Assembly: GCA_035538795.1 (NCBI GenBank)
Contig: DATLJS010000004.1
Location: 1 to 64,000 of the forward strand
Length of the DNA: 64,000 nt
Origin: JAJZGK01 sp035538795
GTDB lineage: Bacteria; Pseudomonadota; Alphaproteobacteria; Rhodospirillales; Magnetospirillaceae
Direction of reading: 5' to 3'
Below, piece after piece: positions 7,966 through 15,314 of this stretch. How positions within the stretch are numbered: the stretch's first letter is position 1; the number at the start of each line of letters is the position of its first letter. Under the pieces are notes generated by a model. The model was not told the origin of the DNA. It saw only the letters and a list, made by a program, of their open reading frames with translations, and made no database searches. Position numbers and translations under genes: made by a program.

Positions 7966-9417
7966 TCAGGCCAGCTTGGCCTTCAGGATGTCGTTGACCA
8001 GAGCCGGGTTGGCCTTGCCGCCGGTGTTCTTCATCACCTGACCGACGAAGAAACCGAACAGCTTGTCCTTACCGCCCTTATAATCGGCAACCTTGTCGGG
8101 ATTGGCGGCCAGCACGGCGTCGATGGCGGCCTCGATAGCCCCGGTATCGGTCACCTGCTTCAGCCCCTTTTCCTCGACGATGGCCGCCGGAGCCTTGCCG
8201 GTTTCGACCATCAGTTCGAACACTTCCTTGGCGATACGGCCCGAGATGGTGTTGTCGGCGATCAGGTCCACCAGCCCGCCCAGGCTGGCGGCGGAAACCA
8301 CCGGATTGTCGATGCTGCGGCCCTGCTTGTTCTGGGCGGCGGCGAAATCGCCCATCACCCAGTTGCAGGCCAGCTTGGGATCGCGGCCTTTGGCGACCGC
8401 CTCGAAGAAGTCGGCGTTGGCCTGTTCGGCCACCAGAACGCCGGCGTCATAGGTCGACAGGCCGTAATCCTTGATGAAACGGTCCTTCTTCTCGTCGGGC
8501 AGTTCGGGCAAGGTGGCCTTGATGCCGTCCACATAGCCCTGGGTCAGCTTCAGCGGCAGCAGATCGGGATCGGGGAAATAACGGTAATCGTGCGCCATTT
8601 CCTTGCTGCGCATGGAGCGGGTCTCGCCCTTCACCGAATCCCACAGGCGGGTTTCCTGAACGACGGTGCCGCCTTCCTCGTAGACGTCGATCTGGCGGCG
8701 GGCTTCGTATTCGATGGCCTGCTGCAAGAAGCGGATCGAGTTGACGTTCTTGATCTCGGCGCGGGTGCGATAGGGTTCGCCGGCCTTGCGCACCGAAACG
8801 TTGGCGTCGGCGCGCATGGAGCCTTCGGCCATGTTGCCGTCGCACGACCCCAGGTAGCGCAGAATCGAACGCAGCTTGGTGACATAGGCGGCCGCTTCCT
8901 CCGGGCTGCGCATGTCGGGCTTGGAGACGATCTCCATCAGACAGACGCCGGCGCGGTTAAGGTCGATGAACGACTTCGAGGGATGCTGATCGTGCAGAGA
9001 CTTGCCGGCGTCCTGCTCCAGATGCAGGCGTTCGATGCCCACCGTGCGGGTCGAGCCGTCGGGCATGTCGAGAATGACCTCGCCCTCGCCGACGATGGGG
9101 AATTCGAACTGGCTGATCTGATAACCCTGCGGCAAATCGGCATAGAAGTAGTTCTTGCGGGCGAAGACCGAGGTCAGATTGATCTGAGCCTTCAATCCCA
9201 GGCCGGTACGCACCGCCTGTTCGACGCATTTCTCGTTGATGACCGGCAGCATGCCGGGCATGGCGGCGTCCACCAGTGACACCTGGGTGTTGGGCTCGGC
9301 GCCGAAATTGGTGGCGGCGCCCGAGAACAGCTTGGAATTGCTGGTCACCTGGGCATGGACTTCGAGGCCGATCACCAGCTCCCAATCGCCCGTTTCGCCC
9401 TGAATCACATAAGCCAT
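7966..9417 (-). CDS. gatB: Asp-tRNA(Asn)/Glu-tRNA(Gln) amidotransferase subunit B
   Basis: Protein of 483 residues, the usual length. It has the GatB signature LVIGLEVHAQ near the start, the cradle domain with the metal and phosphorylation site, DLNRAGVCLMEIVSKPDMRSP in two parts around residues 150-170, and the helical YqeY-like tail (about 375-483). GatB binds the misacylated tRNA and activates its glutamate or aspartate with ATP, so that ammonia from GatA can amidate it. It is the last gene of gatC-gatA-gatB, with three bases to gatA, and is followed by a strong terminator. Confidence 0.97.
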   Translation of the reverse strand: MAYVIQGETGDWELVIGLEVHAQVTSNSKLFSGAATNFGAEPNTQVSLVDAAMPGMLPVINEKCVEQAVRTGLGLKAQINLTSVFARKNYFYADLPQGYQISQFEFPIVGEGEVILDMPDGSTRTVGIERLHLEQDAGKSLHDQHPSKSFIDLNRAGVCLMEIVSKPDMRSPEEAAAYVTKLRSILRYLGSCDGNMAEGSMRADANVSVRKAGEPYRTRAEIKNVNSIRFLQQAIEYEARRQIDVYEEGGTVVQETRLWDSVKGETRSMRSKEMAHDYRYFPDPDLLPLKLTQGYVDGIKATLPELPDEKKDRFIKDYGLSTYDAGVLVAEQANADFFEAVAKGRDPKLACNWVMGDFAAAQNKQGRSIDNPVVSAASLGGLVDLIADNTISGRIAKEVFELMVETGKAPAAIVEEKGLKQVTDTGAIEAAIDAVLAANPDKVADYKGGKDKLFGFFVGQVMKNTGGKANPALVNDILKAKLA

Positions 9418-9420
9418 GGA

Positions 9421-10899
9421 TTAAGCCTCCACGAAGGCCGGAAGGGCATTGAAGCCCACGGCCTTTTCCATCACATCGGCAACGCGCAGCACGGTCTCTT
9501 CGTCGAAGGGACGGCCAATCAGTTGCAGACCCAGCGGCAGACCGTCGGCGGACAGGCCGCCCGGCAGCGACAGGCCGGGCAGACCGGCCATGCTGGTGGG
9601 AATGGTGAACACGTCGTTCAGCCACATGGTCACCGGATTGTCGTCGGTTTCGCCCATGCCGAAGGCGGCCGAGGGAGCCGTCGGTGTCAGGATGACGTCG
9701 ACGGTCTGGAAGGCCTTGGCGAAATCGTCGGCGATCAGGCGGCGGACCTTCTGAGCCTTGGCGTAATAGGCGTCGTAATAGCCGGCCGACAGCACATAGG
9801 TGCCGACCAGGATGCGGCGGCGCACTTCCTTGCCGAAACCGGCGGCGCGGGACTTGGCGTACATCTCGTCCAGGGTCTTGCCCTCGACGCGCACGCCATA
9901 GCGCAGGCCGTCGTAGCGGGCCAAGTTCGACGAGCATTCCGCCGGAGCGATGATGTAATAGGTCGCCAGGGCGTACTTGGTGTGCGGCAGGCTGATCTCG
10001 ACCGGGGTGGCTCCGGCGTCCTTCAGCATGGCGATGCCGTTGTCCCACAGAGCCTGGATTTCCGCCGACAGGCCGTCGGGGCGGTATTCCTTGGGAATGC
10101 CCACCTTCAGGCCGCGGATGTCGCCGGTCAGGGCGGCTTCGAAATTCGGCACCGGCATCGGGGCCGAGGTGCTGTCCTTGGGGTCGTGTCCAGCCATGGC
10201 GCCCAGCATGATGGCGGCGTCACGGACGGAACGGGTCATCGGACCGGCCTGATCCAGCGACGAGGCGAAGGCCACGACGCCCCAGCGCGAACAACGGCCG
10301 TAGGTCGGCTTGATGCCGACGATACCGCAGAAGGAGGCGGGCTGACGGATCGAGCCGCCGGTGTCGGTGCCGGTGGCGGCCATGACGGAATGCGACGCGA
10401 TGGCCGAAGCGGAACCGCCCGACGAACCGCCGGGCACCAGCTTGACGCTGGGATCGGACTTGCGCTTCCAGGGATTTTCCACATTGCCGAAGGCGCTGGT
10501 CATGTTCGACGAGCCCATGGCGAATTCGTCCAGCGCGGTCTTGCCGATGGTCACCGCGCCGGCCCGCTTCAGATTGGCCGAAACGGTGGATTCGTAAGGC
10601 GGCACGAAGTTCGACAGGATCTTGGACGAGGCAGTGGTGCGCACGCCCTCGGTGCAGAACAGATCCTTCATGCCGATGGGCAGCCCCTCCATGGCGCCGG
10701 CATCGCCCTTGGCGATGCGGGCGTCGGAGGCCTTGGCCTGTTCGCGGGCCAGATCGAAGGTCTCGGTGACGAAGGCGTTCAGCGGGCGGGCCTTCTCGGC
10801 CTGCGCGATATGGGCGTCCACCAGCTCGACGGCGGTGAAGTCCTTGGCCGCCAGCGCCTTGCGGGCGTCGGCCATGGTCAGATTGATCAGCTTGGTCAT
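9421..10899 (-). CDS. gatA: Asp-tRNA(Asn)/Glu-tRNA(Gln) amidotransferase subunit A
   Basis: Amidase-signature protein of 492 residues that hydrolyses glutamine and channels ammonia to GatB. The Ser-cisSer-Lys triad is intact: K78 in GMKDLF, the cis serine in GGSSGGSA (about S159) and the nucleophile at about S183 in TGTDTGGSIRQPA. The length is typical. It lies 17 bases downstream of gatC and 3 bases before gatB. The presence of gatCAB implies that the cell makes Gln-tRNA and perhaps Asn-tRNA by the indirect route. Confidence 0.97.
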   Translation of the reverse strand: MTKLINLTMADARKALAAKDFTAVELVDAHIAQAEKARPLNAFVTETFDLAREQAKASDARIAKGDAGAMEGLPIGMKDLFCTEGVRTTASSKILSNFVPPYESTVSANLKRAGAVTIGKTALDEFAMGSSNMTSAFGNVENPWKRKSDPSVKLVPGGSSGGSASAIASHSVMAATGTDTGGSIRQPASFCGIVGIKPTYGRCSRWGVVAFASSLDQAGPMTRSVRDAAIMLGAMAGHDPKDSTSAPMPVPNFEAALTGDIRGLKVGIPKEYRPDGLSAEIQALWDNGIAMLKDAGATPVEISLPHTKYALATYYIIAPAECSSNLARYDGLRYGVRVEGKTLDEMYAKSRAAGFGKEVRRRILVGTYVLSAGYYDAYYAKAQKVRRLIADDFAKAFQTVDVILTPTAPSAAFGMGETDDNPVTMWLNDVFTIPTSMAGLPGLSLPGGLSADGLPLGLQLIGRPFDEETVLRVADVMEKAVGFNALPAFVEA

Positions 10900-10916
10900 T
10901 TCATCTCACCTTGGGC

Positions 10917-11204
10917 TTATTCCACCACCTTGGGAACCAGGAAGAAGCCGTCCTGCTGTTCCGGCGCATTCGCCAGAATCTTGTCGCGGCAATTACCGTC
11001 GGTAACGATGTCCGCGCGCTGCGGCAGCGCCAGATCGGCGACGCTGGTCATGGGTTGCACGCCGTCGGTGTTCACTTCGGCCAGCTGTTCGACGAAGGTC
11101 ATGATGTTCGACAGTTCGCCGGCCAGATGGTCCAGCTCGTCGTCGCGCACCTCGAGACGCGCCAGATTGGCGATGGTCCTGACGGTGTCTTTGTCCAGGG
11201 ACAT
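10917..11204 (-). CDS. gatC: Asp-tRNA(Asn)/Glu-tRNA(Gln) amidotransferase subunit C
   Basis: Protein of 95 residues, the normal size. It starts MSLDKDTVRTIANLARLEV and continues LAGELSNIMTFVEQLAEVN and VQPMTSV, the GatC pattern that wraps between GatA and GatB and stabilises the complex. The start at 11204 is where homology begins, with GAGAG ten or so bases upstream; a longer reading of the frame has no support. It is the first gene of the gatCAB operon and is divergent from the hydrolase at 11357. Confidence 0.95.
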   Translation of the reverse strand: MSLDKDTVRTIANLARLEVRDDELDHLAGELSNIMTFVEQLAEVNTDGVQPMTSVADLALPQRADIVTDGNCRDKILANAPEQQDGFFLVPKVVE

Positions 11205-11263
11205 AGGCGTGACTCTCTCAGGTAGGTGGGGCGAAAGCCCCGGAAAATCCTTATGAAGCGCGG

Positions 11264-11292
11264 AAATTAGCACCCGCCCCGGCGGTGTGCAA
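11264..11292 (-). promoter_or_regulatory. Candidate promoter of gatCAB
   Basis: On the minus strand TTGCAC (11292-11287) and TAATTT (11269-11264) are separated by 17 bases, about 60 bases before gatC. A GGGGC-TTTC-GCCCC hairpin lies in the leader. Confidence 0.4.
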
Positions 11293-11356
11293 CCCATCCC
11301 TGCCAAGCCTGCGCGGACAGACTGGACCCGAACCGCCCGAAAGGCCATGATGAGAC

Positions 11357-12145
11357 ATGCGAATTGCTTACGCCCTGATGCTCTGCCTGCTGCCCCACTT
11401 GGCTCTTGCCGCCGAAACGGTGGTCGAGATCGAGTCCCCACGGGGCGTCAAGGTCCGAGCCCTGGAGGAAATCCCCAACCACCCCACGGCCTCGGTGATT
11501 CTGCTGGCTGGCGGATCGGGCGATCTGGAAATGGCGGCGGACGGCACCATCGGCAGTGATTTGCGCAACAATCAGCTTGTGCGCACCCGCCATCTTTATG
11601 CCCAGGCCGGGCTGGCCGTCCTGACGCCCGACCTTGGCCCCGGCATCGCCGCCCTACCGCGCTACCGCGCCTCGACCGAACATGCTCAGGATCTGGGCGC
11701 CCTGGTCGGCCATCTGCGGGGCATCGCCGCCCCGGTCGTCATCGTTGGAACCAGCCGCGGCAGCCTGTCGGCGGCCAATCTGGCCGGACATGCCCAAGGC
11801 CCCGAACGCCCAGACGCCGTGGTCCTGACCTCGGCCTTCCTATCTCTGCAAAGCGACATCTCTGCGGCAACATTCGCCGGAGGCAGCCCCTCCCCTCTGA
11901 CCATGCCTTTTCTGCTGATGGGCCACGACGCCGACAGCTGTCCGGAAACCCCCGCCGGCAACATTGACCCGTTCCGCCGCTGGCTGACGGCATCGCCCCG
12001 CGTCGATGTCGAAATTCTGTCCGGAGGCTCGGGGATGGTGGGCAAAGCCGATCGATGCGGATCGTCCTCTCCCCACGGCTATTTGGGGCTGGACCCCAAG
12101 GTTGTCGAAATCATTACCGGCTGGGTTGCCGGACTGCCGCGCTGA
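11357..12145 (+). CDS. Secreted alpha/beta hydrolase-like protein
   Basis: Protein of 262 residues with a clear signal peptide (MRIAYALMLCLLPHLALAAE, cleavage near residue 19). The mature part has an alpha/beta hydrolase look: VILLAGGSGDLEMA as the oxyanion region, VVIVGTSRGSLSAANLA with the nucleophile elbow G-T-S-R-G around residues 131-135, and MGHDADSCPE near residue 190 as a candidate for the acidic residue. Cysteines in SCPE and in DRCGSSS suggest a periplasmic disulfide. It ends 3 bases before the RcoM-like gene, so both are probably on one transcript. The substrate is unknown. Confidence 0.75.
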   Translation: MRIAYALMLCLLPHLALAAETVVEIESPRGVKVRALEEIPNHPTASVILLAGGSGDLEMAADGTIGSDLRNNQLVRTRHLYAQAGLAVLTPDLGPGIAALPRYRASTEHAQDLGALVGHLRGIAAPVVIVGTSRGSLSAANLAGHAQGPERPDAVVLTSAFLSLQSDISAATFAGGSPSPLTMPFLLMGHDADSCPETPAGNIDPFRRWLTASPRVDVEILSGGSGMVGKADRCGSSSPHGYLGLDPKVVEIITGWVAGLPR

Positions 12146-12148
12146 TCC

Positions 12149-12868
12149 ATGCTCCCCCCCCATTCCGATCAGCCCAGCTACGAATACCGCCTGCAACGCG
12201 AGCCGGTGGGGGTGGTGATTCTCGACCCCGGCGAGCGGGCGATCTGGGCCAACCGGCTGGCCGCCGGCATGTTCGCCCATCACGGCAAGGATTGGCAAGG
12301 CGCTCACATCCTCGACCTGCACCCCCAGGAAGCCCGCGACAAGGTGCGTCTGTTGCTGGACACCGCCCGCAATCGCCCGGAGCTGCCCGCCGGCATGGTG
12401 CTGACCCTGCCCAGCGGCACGCTGGTCTCGAAGGTCACGGCCCTGGACGGCCCCGCCGGTCAGGGATTCTGCATGCTGTTCCACATGGTCGACCGACCGC
12501 CCGCTCCGCCGCCGGCCGCAGAGAACCAGAACGGACGCCTGCTGAAGCTGCCGCTCTCCTCGGCCAAGGGGCTGGCCTTGATGGATGTCAGCGACGTGGT
12601 CTGCCTGAAGGCCGAAGGCCATTACAGCCGCGCTTACGGCATTTCCACCCAGGCTTTGTGCAGCCTGCCCCTGGCCGAACTGGAACGCCGCCTGGACCCA
12701 GCGCGGTTCCTGCGGGTCCATCGCGGCTATCTGGTCAACCTGGACCACGCCCTGGGCGCCGAGCGCCGCGACGGTCAATGGGTGCTGCTGATGAACAGCG
12801 GCACCGCCGGAATCGTGCCGGTCAGCCGCGCCCATATCGACGACTTGCGCCGTCACCTTGCCATTTAA
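12149..12868 (+). CDS. rcoM: PAS-LytTR transcription regulator, probable haem CO sensor RcoM
   Basis: Protein of 239 residues without membrane segments. The N-terminal PAS domain (about 12-115) starts LQREPVGVVILDPGERAIWAN and contains ILDLHPQEARDKV. The C-terminal LytTR DNA-binding domain (about 130-238) contains DVVCLKAEGHYSRAY and ARFLRVHRGYLVNLDH. PAS-LytTR without a membrane part is the architecture of RcoM, a one-component regulator that binds CO at a PAS haem. His58 in the LHP motif, and Met83 in AGMVLTLP, are candidates for the haem ligands by analogy with the His and Met ligands of Burkholderia RcoM. The next gene is cowN, a known CO-response gene, which strengthens the call. No ribosome site is visible; translation may be coupled to the hydrolase. 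Confidence 0.82.
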   Translation: MLPPHSDQPSYEYRLQREPVGVVILDPGERAIWANRLAAGMFAHHGKDWQGAHILDLHPQEARDKVRLLLDTARNRPELPAGMVLTLPSGTLVSKVTALDGPAGQGFCMLFHMVDRPPAPPPAAENQNGRLLKLPLSSAKGLALMDVSDVVCLKAEGHYSRAYGISTQALCSLPLAELERRLDPARFLRVHRGYLVNLDHALGAERRDGQWVLLMNSGTAGIVPVSRAHIDDLRRHLAI

Positions 12869-12881
12869 GCGGCCATAACGT

Positions 12882-12935
12882 CGTTCATGCGCTCATGGCG
12901 CCGTTCATTCAAGGCCGATTGCCCTTCGTACATTC
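12882..12935. promoter_or_regulatory. Three direct repeats in front of cowN, candidate RcoM/LytTR site
   Basis: CGTTCATGC (12882-12890), CGTTCATTC (12902-12910) and CGTACATTC (12927-12935) repeat on the same strand with start-to-start distances of 20 and 25 bases. LytTR regulators bind imperfect direct repeats containing GTT-N-A/G-T/G about two helical turns apart, which fits the first two copies well. The site lies 53-106 bases before the cowN start. Confidence 0.5.
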
Positions 12936-12987
12936 CTGTCCGATGCTGTCCGACGTCCGAGGGGGCAATCCTTGGCAGGGTGCGAGC

Positions 12988-13287
12988 ATGAACGCCGACA
13001 ACACCAAACCCGATCGTTACGTCTCGTTCCGGGGCATCGACTGCACCGAGAACTCGCTGAAGGTGATGGAGCATATTTACGCCATCATCGACGACCCCGA
13101 AAAATCCAATCCCTTCTGGGAGCAGTTCAAGCAACGGGTGAGCGCCGCCGGCAACGTCCATGCCCGCGTCTCCGACGAATTGTGCCTGCTGTGCGCCTTC
13201 GTCTCGGTGATCGAGGAACTGTTCGAAGACCATAACGACGAGGTCGGCATGGAGCATCTGCGCCGCCTGGAATACGAGTGCTGCTAG
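12988..13287 (+). CDS. cowN: CowN, N2-fixation sustaining protein in the presence of CO
   Basis: Small cytosolic protein of 99 residues. It carries the CowN family pattern: DRYVSFRGIDC at the start, IDDPEKSNPFWEQF in the middle, IEELFEDHNDEVGMEHLRRL and the conserved ending YECC. In Rhodospirillum and related diazotrophs CowN protects nitrogenase-dependent growth against CO inhibition, and its expression responds to CO. ATG 12988 is preceded by AGGG about 9 bases upstream. The gene follows the RcoM-like regulator by 119 bases containing three direct repeats. Its presence implies that the organism fixes nitrogen, although no nif gene is in view. Confidence 0.9.
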   Translation: MNADNTKPDRYVSFRGIDCTENSLKVMEHIYAIIDDPEKSNPFWEQFKQRVSAAGNVHARVSDELCLLCAFVSVIEELFEDHNDEVGMEHLRRLEYECC

Positions 13288-13329
13288 AACTCAGTGACTT
13301 TCCAAGGCATGGCTCCTACCATGCGGGCC

Positions 13330-13803
13330 ATGCCGATATATTCCCTTGCCGACCTGAAACCCGCCCTGCCCTCGTACCGCCGCCTTTTGGGGCTGGACCT
13401 GGGCACCAAGACCATCGGTCTGGCCCTGTCCGACCTCAGCCTGACGGTGGCCACGCCCCATTCCACCATCGCCCGCACCAAGTTCACCGCCGACGTCGCG
13501 GAACTGTTCGCCGTGATCGACAAGCATGAGGTGTTCGGTCTGGTGCTGGGCCTGCCCATCAGCATGGACGGCACCGAAGGCCCACGCTGCCAGTCCACCC
13601 GCCAGTTCGCCGCCAACCTGATGAAGCTGCGCGATCTGCCGATCCTGTTCTGGGACGAACGCCTGTCCACCGCCGCCGTCACCCGCACGCTGCTGGAGGC
13701 CGACGCCTCGCGCAAACGCCGGGGCGAGGTGGTGGACAAGATGGCCGCCGCCTACATCCTTCAGGGCGCTCTCGACGCCCTGTCGCGCCCGGCTCTGTTC
13801 TAG
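13330..13803 (+). CDS. ruvX: Putative pre-16S rRNA nuclease / Holliday junction resolvase-like RuvX
   Basis: Protein of 157 residues from the chosen ATG. It has the RNase H-like YqgF core: LLGLDLGTKTIGLALSD with the first catalytic aspartate, VFGLVLGLPISMDGTEG, LPILFWDERLSTAAV with the D-E-R motif, and EVVDKMAAAYILQ with the last acidic residue. YqgF/RuvX matures the 5' end of 16S rRNA in E. coli and was first proposed as a resolvase. In-frame ATGs at 13294, 13309 and 13324 are possible earlier starts; none has a strong ribosome site. It precedes the cyclic-nucleotide-binding gene and pyrB. Confidence 0.93.
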   Translation: MPIYSLADLKPALPSYRRLLGLDLGTKTIGLALSDLSLTVATPHSTIARTKFTADVAELFAVIDKHEVFGLVLGLPISMDGTEGPRCQSTRQFAANLMKLRDLPILFWDERLSTAAVTRTLLEADASRKRRGEVVDKMAAAYILQGALDALSRPALF

Positions 13804-13858
13804 TTGCGCAAAAGCCCGGTTGATAAGAGAATGTCGCCCAATTTCCTGGGAGGGTTCG

Positions 13859-14278
13859 ATGGCCGGTGAGAACGACAGAAAGCCCGTGGCGCCCGAGCGC
13901 CGGAGCTTTCCCAAGGGAAGCTCGATCTTCAAGCAGGGCGACACCGCCGACGCCGCCTATATCGTCGAAAGCGGCGCCATCAGCATCTTCAAGACCATTT
14001 CCGGCAAACGCATCGCCCTGGGCAGCGTCGGACCGCGCGGCATCTTCGGCGAACTGGCCCTGCTGGATCCCAGCCCCCGCATGGCCAGCGCCGTCGCCAG
14101 CGAGGACGCCGTTTGCGCCGTCATCACCAAGGACTCCATGGACCAGATGCTGGAAAGCGCCCCGCCCGGGCTGCTGGTGCTGATGCGCTCCATGGCCCAG
14201 ACCATTCGCTCCGCCGGCGAGGAATTGGCCGACGCCCGCTTCCAATTGCAGGAACTGACCCGCCAGGAAGCCGGATGA
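13859..14278 (+). CDS. Single-domain cyclic nucleotide-binding protein
   Basis: Protein of 139 residues made of one cNMP-binding domain (about 18-125) and a short helical tail. The phosphate-binding cassette FGELALLDPSPRMASAVA is intact, with the G-E-x-A-L and P-R-x-A pattern of true cAMP or cGMP binders. There is no helix-turn-helix, so it is not a Crp-type regulator by itself; it may modulate a partner protein. GGGAGGG stands at good spacing before ATG 13859. It lies 55 bases after ruvX and 91 bases before pyrB. The effector and partner are unknown. Confidence 0.85.
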   Translation: MAGENDRKPVAPERRSFPKGSSIFKQGDTADAAYIVESGAISIFKTISGKRIALGSVGPRGIFGELALLDPSPRMASAVASEDAVCAVITKDSMDQMLESAPPGLLVLMRSMAQTIRSAGEELADARFQLQELTRQEAG

Positions 14279-14332
14279 CGCCGCCATTCCGCGATTGACC
14301 TTTTTGCATGGGTTGCCCTTTATTTGGGTCCC

Positions 14333-14361
14333 TTGCCGCTTTCCCAGCACCGACATATAGT
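14333..14361 (+). promoter_or_regulatory. Candidate promoter of pyrB giving a leaderless mRNA
   Basis: TTGCCG (14333-14338) and TATAGT (14356-14361) are separated by 17 bases. The pyrB ATG at 14370 begins 9 bases after the -10 box, so transcription would start at or next to it. No ribosome site precedes the ATG. A second possible -35, TTGACC, lies further upstream near 14295. Confidence 0.5.
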
Positions 14362-14369
14362 GTGCCCCC

Positions 14370-15314
14370 ATGACCGACATGCTTTATCCGCACCGCCATC
14401 TCCTCGGCATCCAGGGCCTGGGCCCGCAGGAGATCACCGCATTGCTCGACCTTTCGGACAGCTATGTGGAAAAGAACCGATCCACCGACCGCAAGATGAG
14501 CACTCTGCGGGGCAAAACGGTGATCAACCTGTTCTTCGAGAACTCGACCCGCACCCGCACCAGCTTCGAACTGGCCGGCAAGCGCCTGGGCGCCGACGTC
14601 ATCAACATGTCGGTTCAGGCCAGTTCGGTGGCCAAGGGCGAAACCCTGATCGACACAGCCATGACCCTGAACGCCATGCATGTGGACGTTCTGGTGGTGC
14701 GCCACGCCGATTCCGGCGCCGCCCAGCTTCTGTCGCAGAAGGTCAATTGCGCGGTGATCAACGCCGGCGACGGCGCGCACGAGCATCCGACCCAGGCGCT
14801 GCTGGATGCCCTGACCATCCGCCGCCGCAAGGGCCATCTGGACGGCCTGACCGTCGCCATCTGCGGCGACGTTCTGCACAGCCGCGTCGCCCGCTCCAAC
14901 ATTCATCTGCTGAACGTCATGGGCGCCAACGTGCGTCTGGTCGCCCCGCGCACCTTGCTCCCCTCCCAGGTCGACCGCATGGGCGTCGAGGTTTTTCACG
15001 ACATGCGCAAGGGGCTGAAAGACTGCGACATCGTCATGATGCTGCGCGTCCAGAACGAGCGCATGAAGGGCAATTTCATCCCCAGCATCCGCGAATATTT
15101 CCACTTCTTCGGCCTGGATTACGAAAAGCTGTCGGCGGCCAAACCCGACGCCCTGATCATGCATCCCGGCCCGATGAACCGCGGCGTCGAGATCGACAGC
15201 GATCTGGCCGACGACGTTGAGCGTTCGGTGATCCGCGAACAGGTCGAGATGGGCGTCGCCGTGCGCATGGCCTGTCTCGACATCCTGACCCGCAACCCGG
15301 CGGAGGCGAAGTAA
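14370..15314 (+). CDS. pyrB: Aspartate carbamoyltransferase catalytic subunit
   Basis: Protein of 314 residues, the typical length of class A/B ATCase catalytic chains. It catalyses carbamoyl phosphate plus aspartate to carbamoyl aspartate in pyrimidine synthesis. The carbamoyl-phosphate loop FFENSTRTRTSFE is near residue 53, HPTQALLD near 142, and the aspartate-side loop contains MMLRVQNERM. The final codon overlaps the next gene's start by one base (TAATG), so pyrB and the dihydroorotase-like gene are coupled. Because the partner lacks its metal site, the complex probably resembles the Pseudomonas PyrB-PyrC' dodecamer. No pyrI is present. Confidence 0.96.
   Translation: MTDMLYPHRHLLGIQGLGPQEITALLDLSDSYVEKNRSTDRKMSTLRGKTVINLFFENSTRTRTSFELAGKRLGADVINMSVQASSVAKGETLIDTAMTLNAMHVDVLVVRHADSGAAQLLSQKVNCAVINAGDGAHEHPTQALLDALTIRRRKGHLDGLTVAICGDVLHSRVARSNIHLLNVMGANVRLVAPRTLLPSQVDRMGVEVFHDMRKGLKDCDIVMMLRVQNERMKGNFIPSIREYFHFFGLDYEKLSAAKPDALIMHPGPMNRGVEIDSDLADDVERSVIREQVEMGVAVRMACLDILTRNPAEAK

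Noticed and set aside
9355..11256. Long plus-strand frame of 633 codons antisense to gatB, gatA and gatC
   Set aside because: It is a shadow of GC-rich codon use; the minus-strand genes match known families with intact active sites.
12974..12988. GG-N10-GC spacing resembling a sigma-54 promoter just before cowN
   Set aside because: The -12 part lacks TT and the start would fall inside the coding region.
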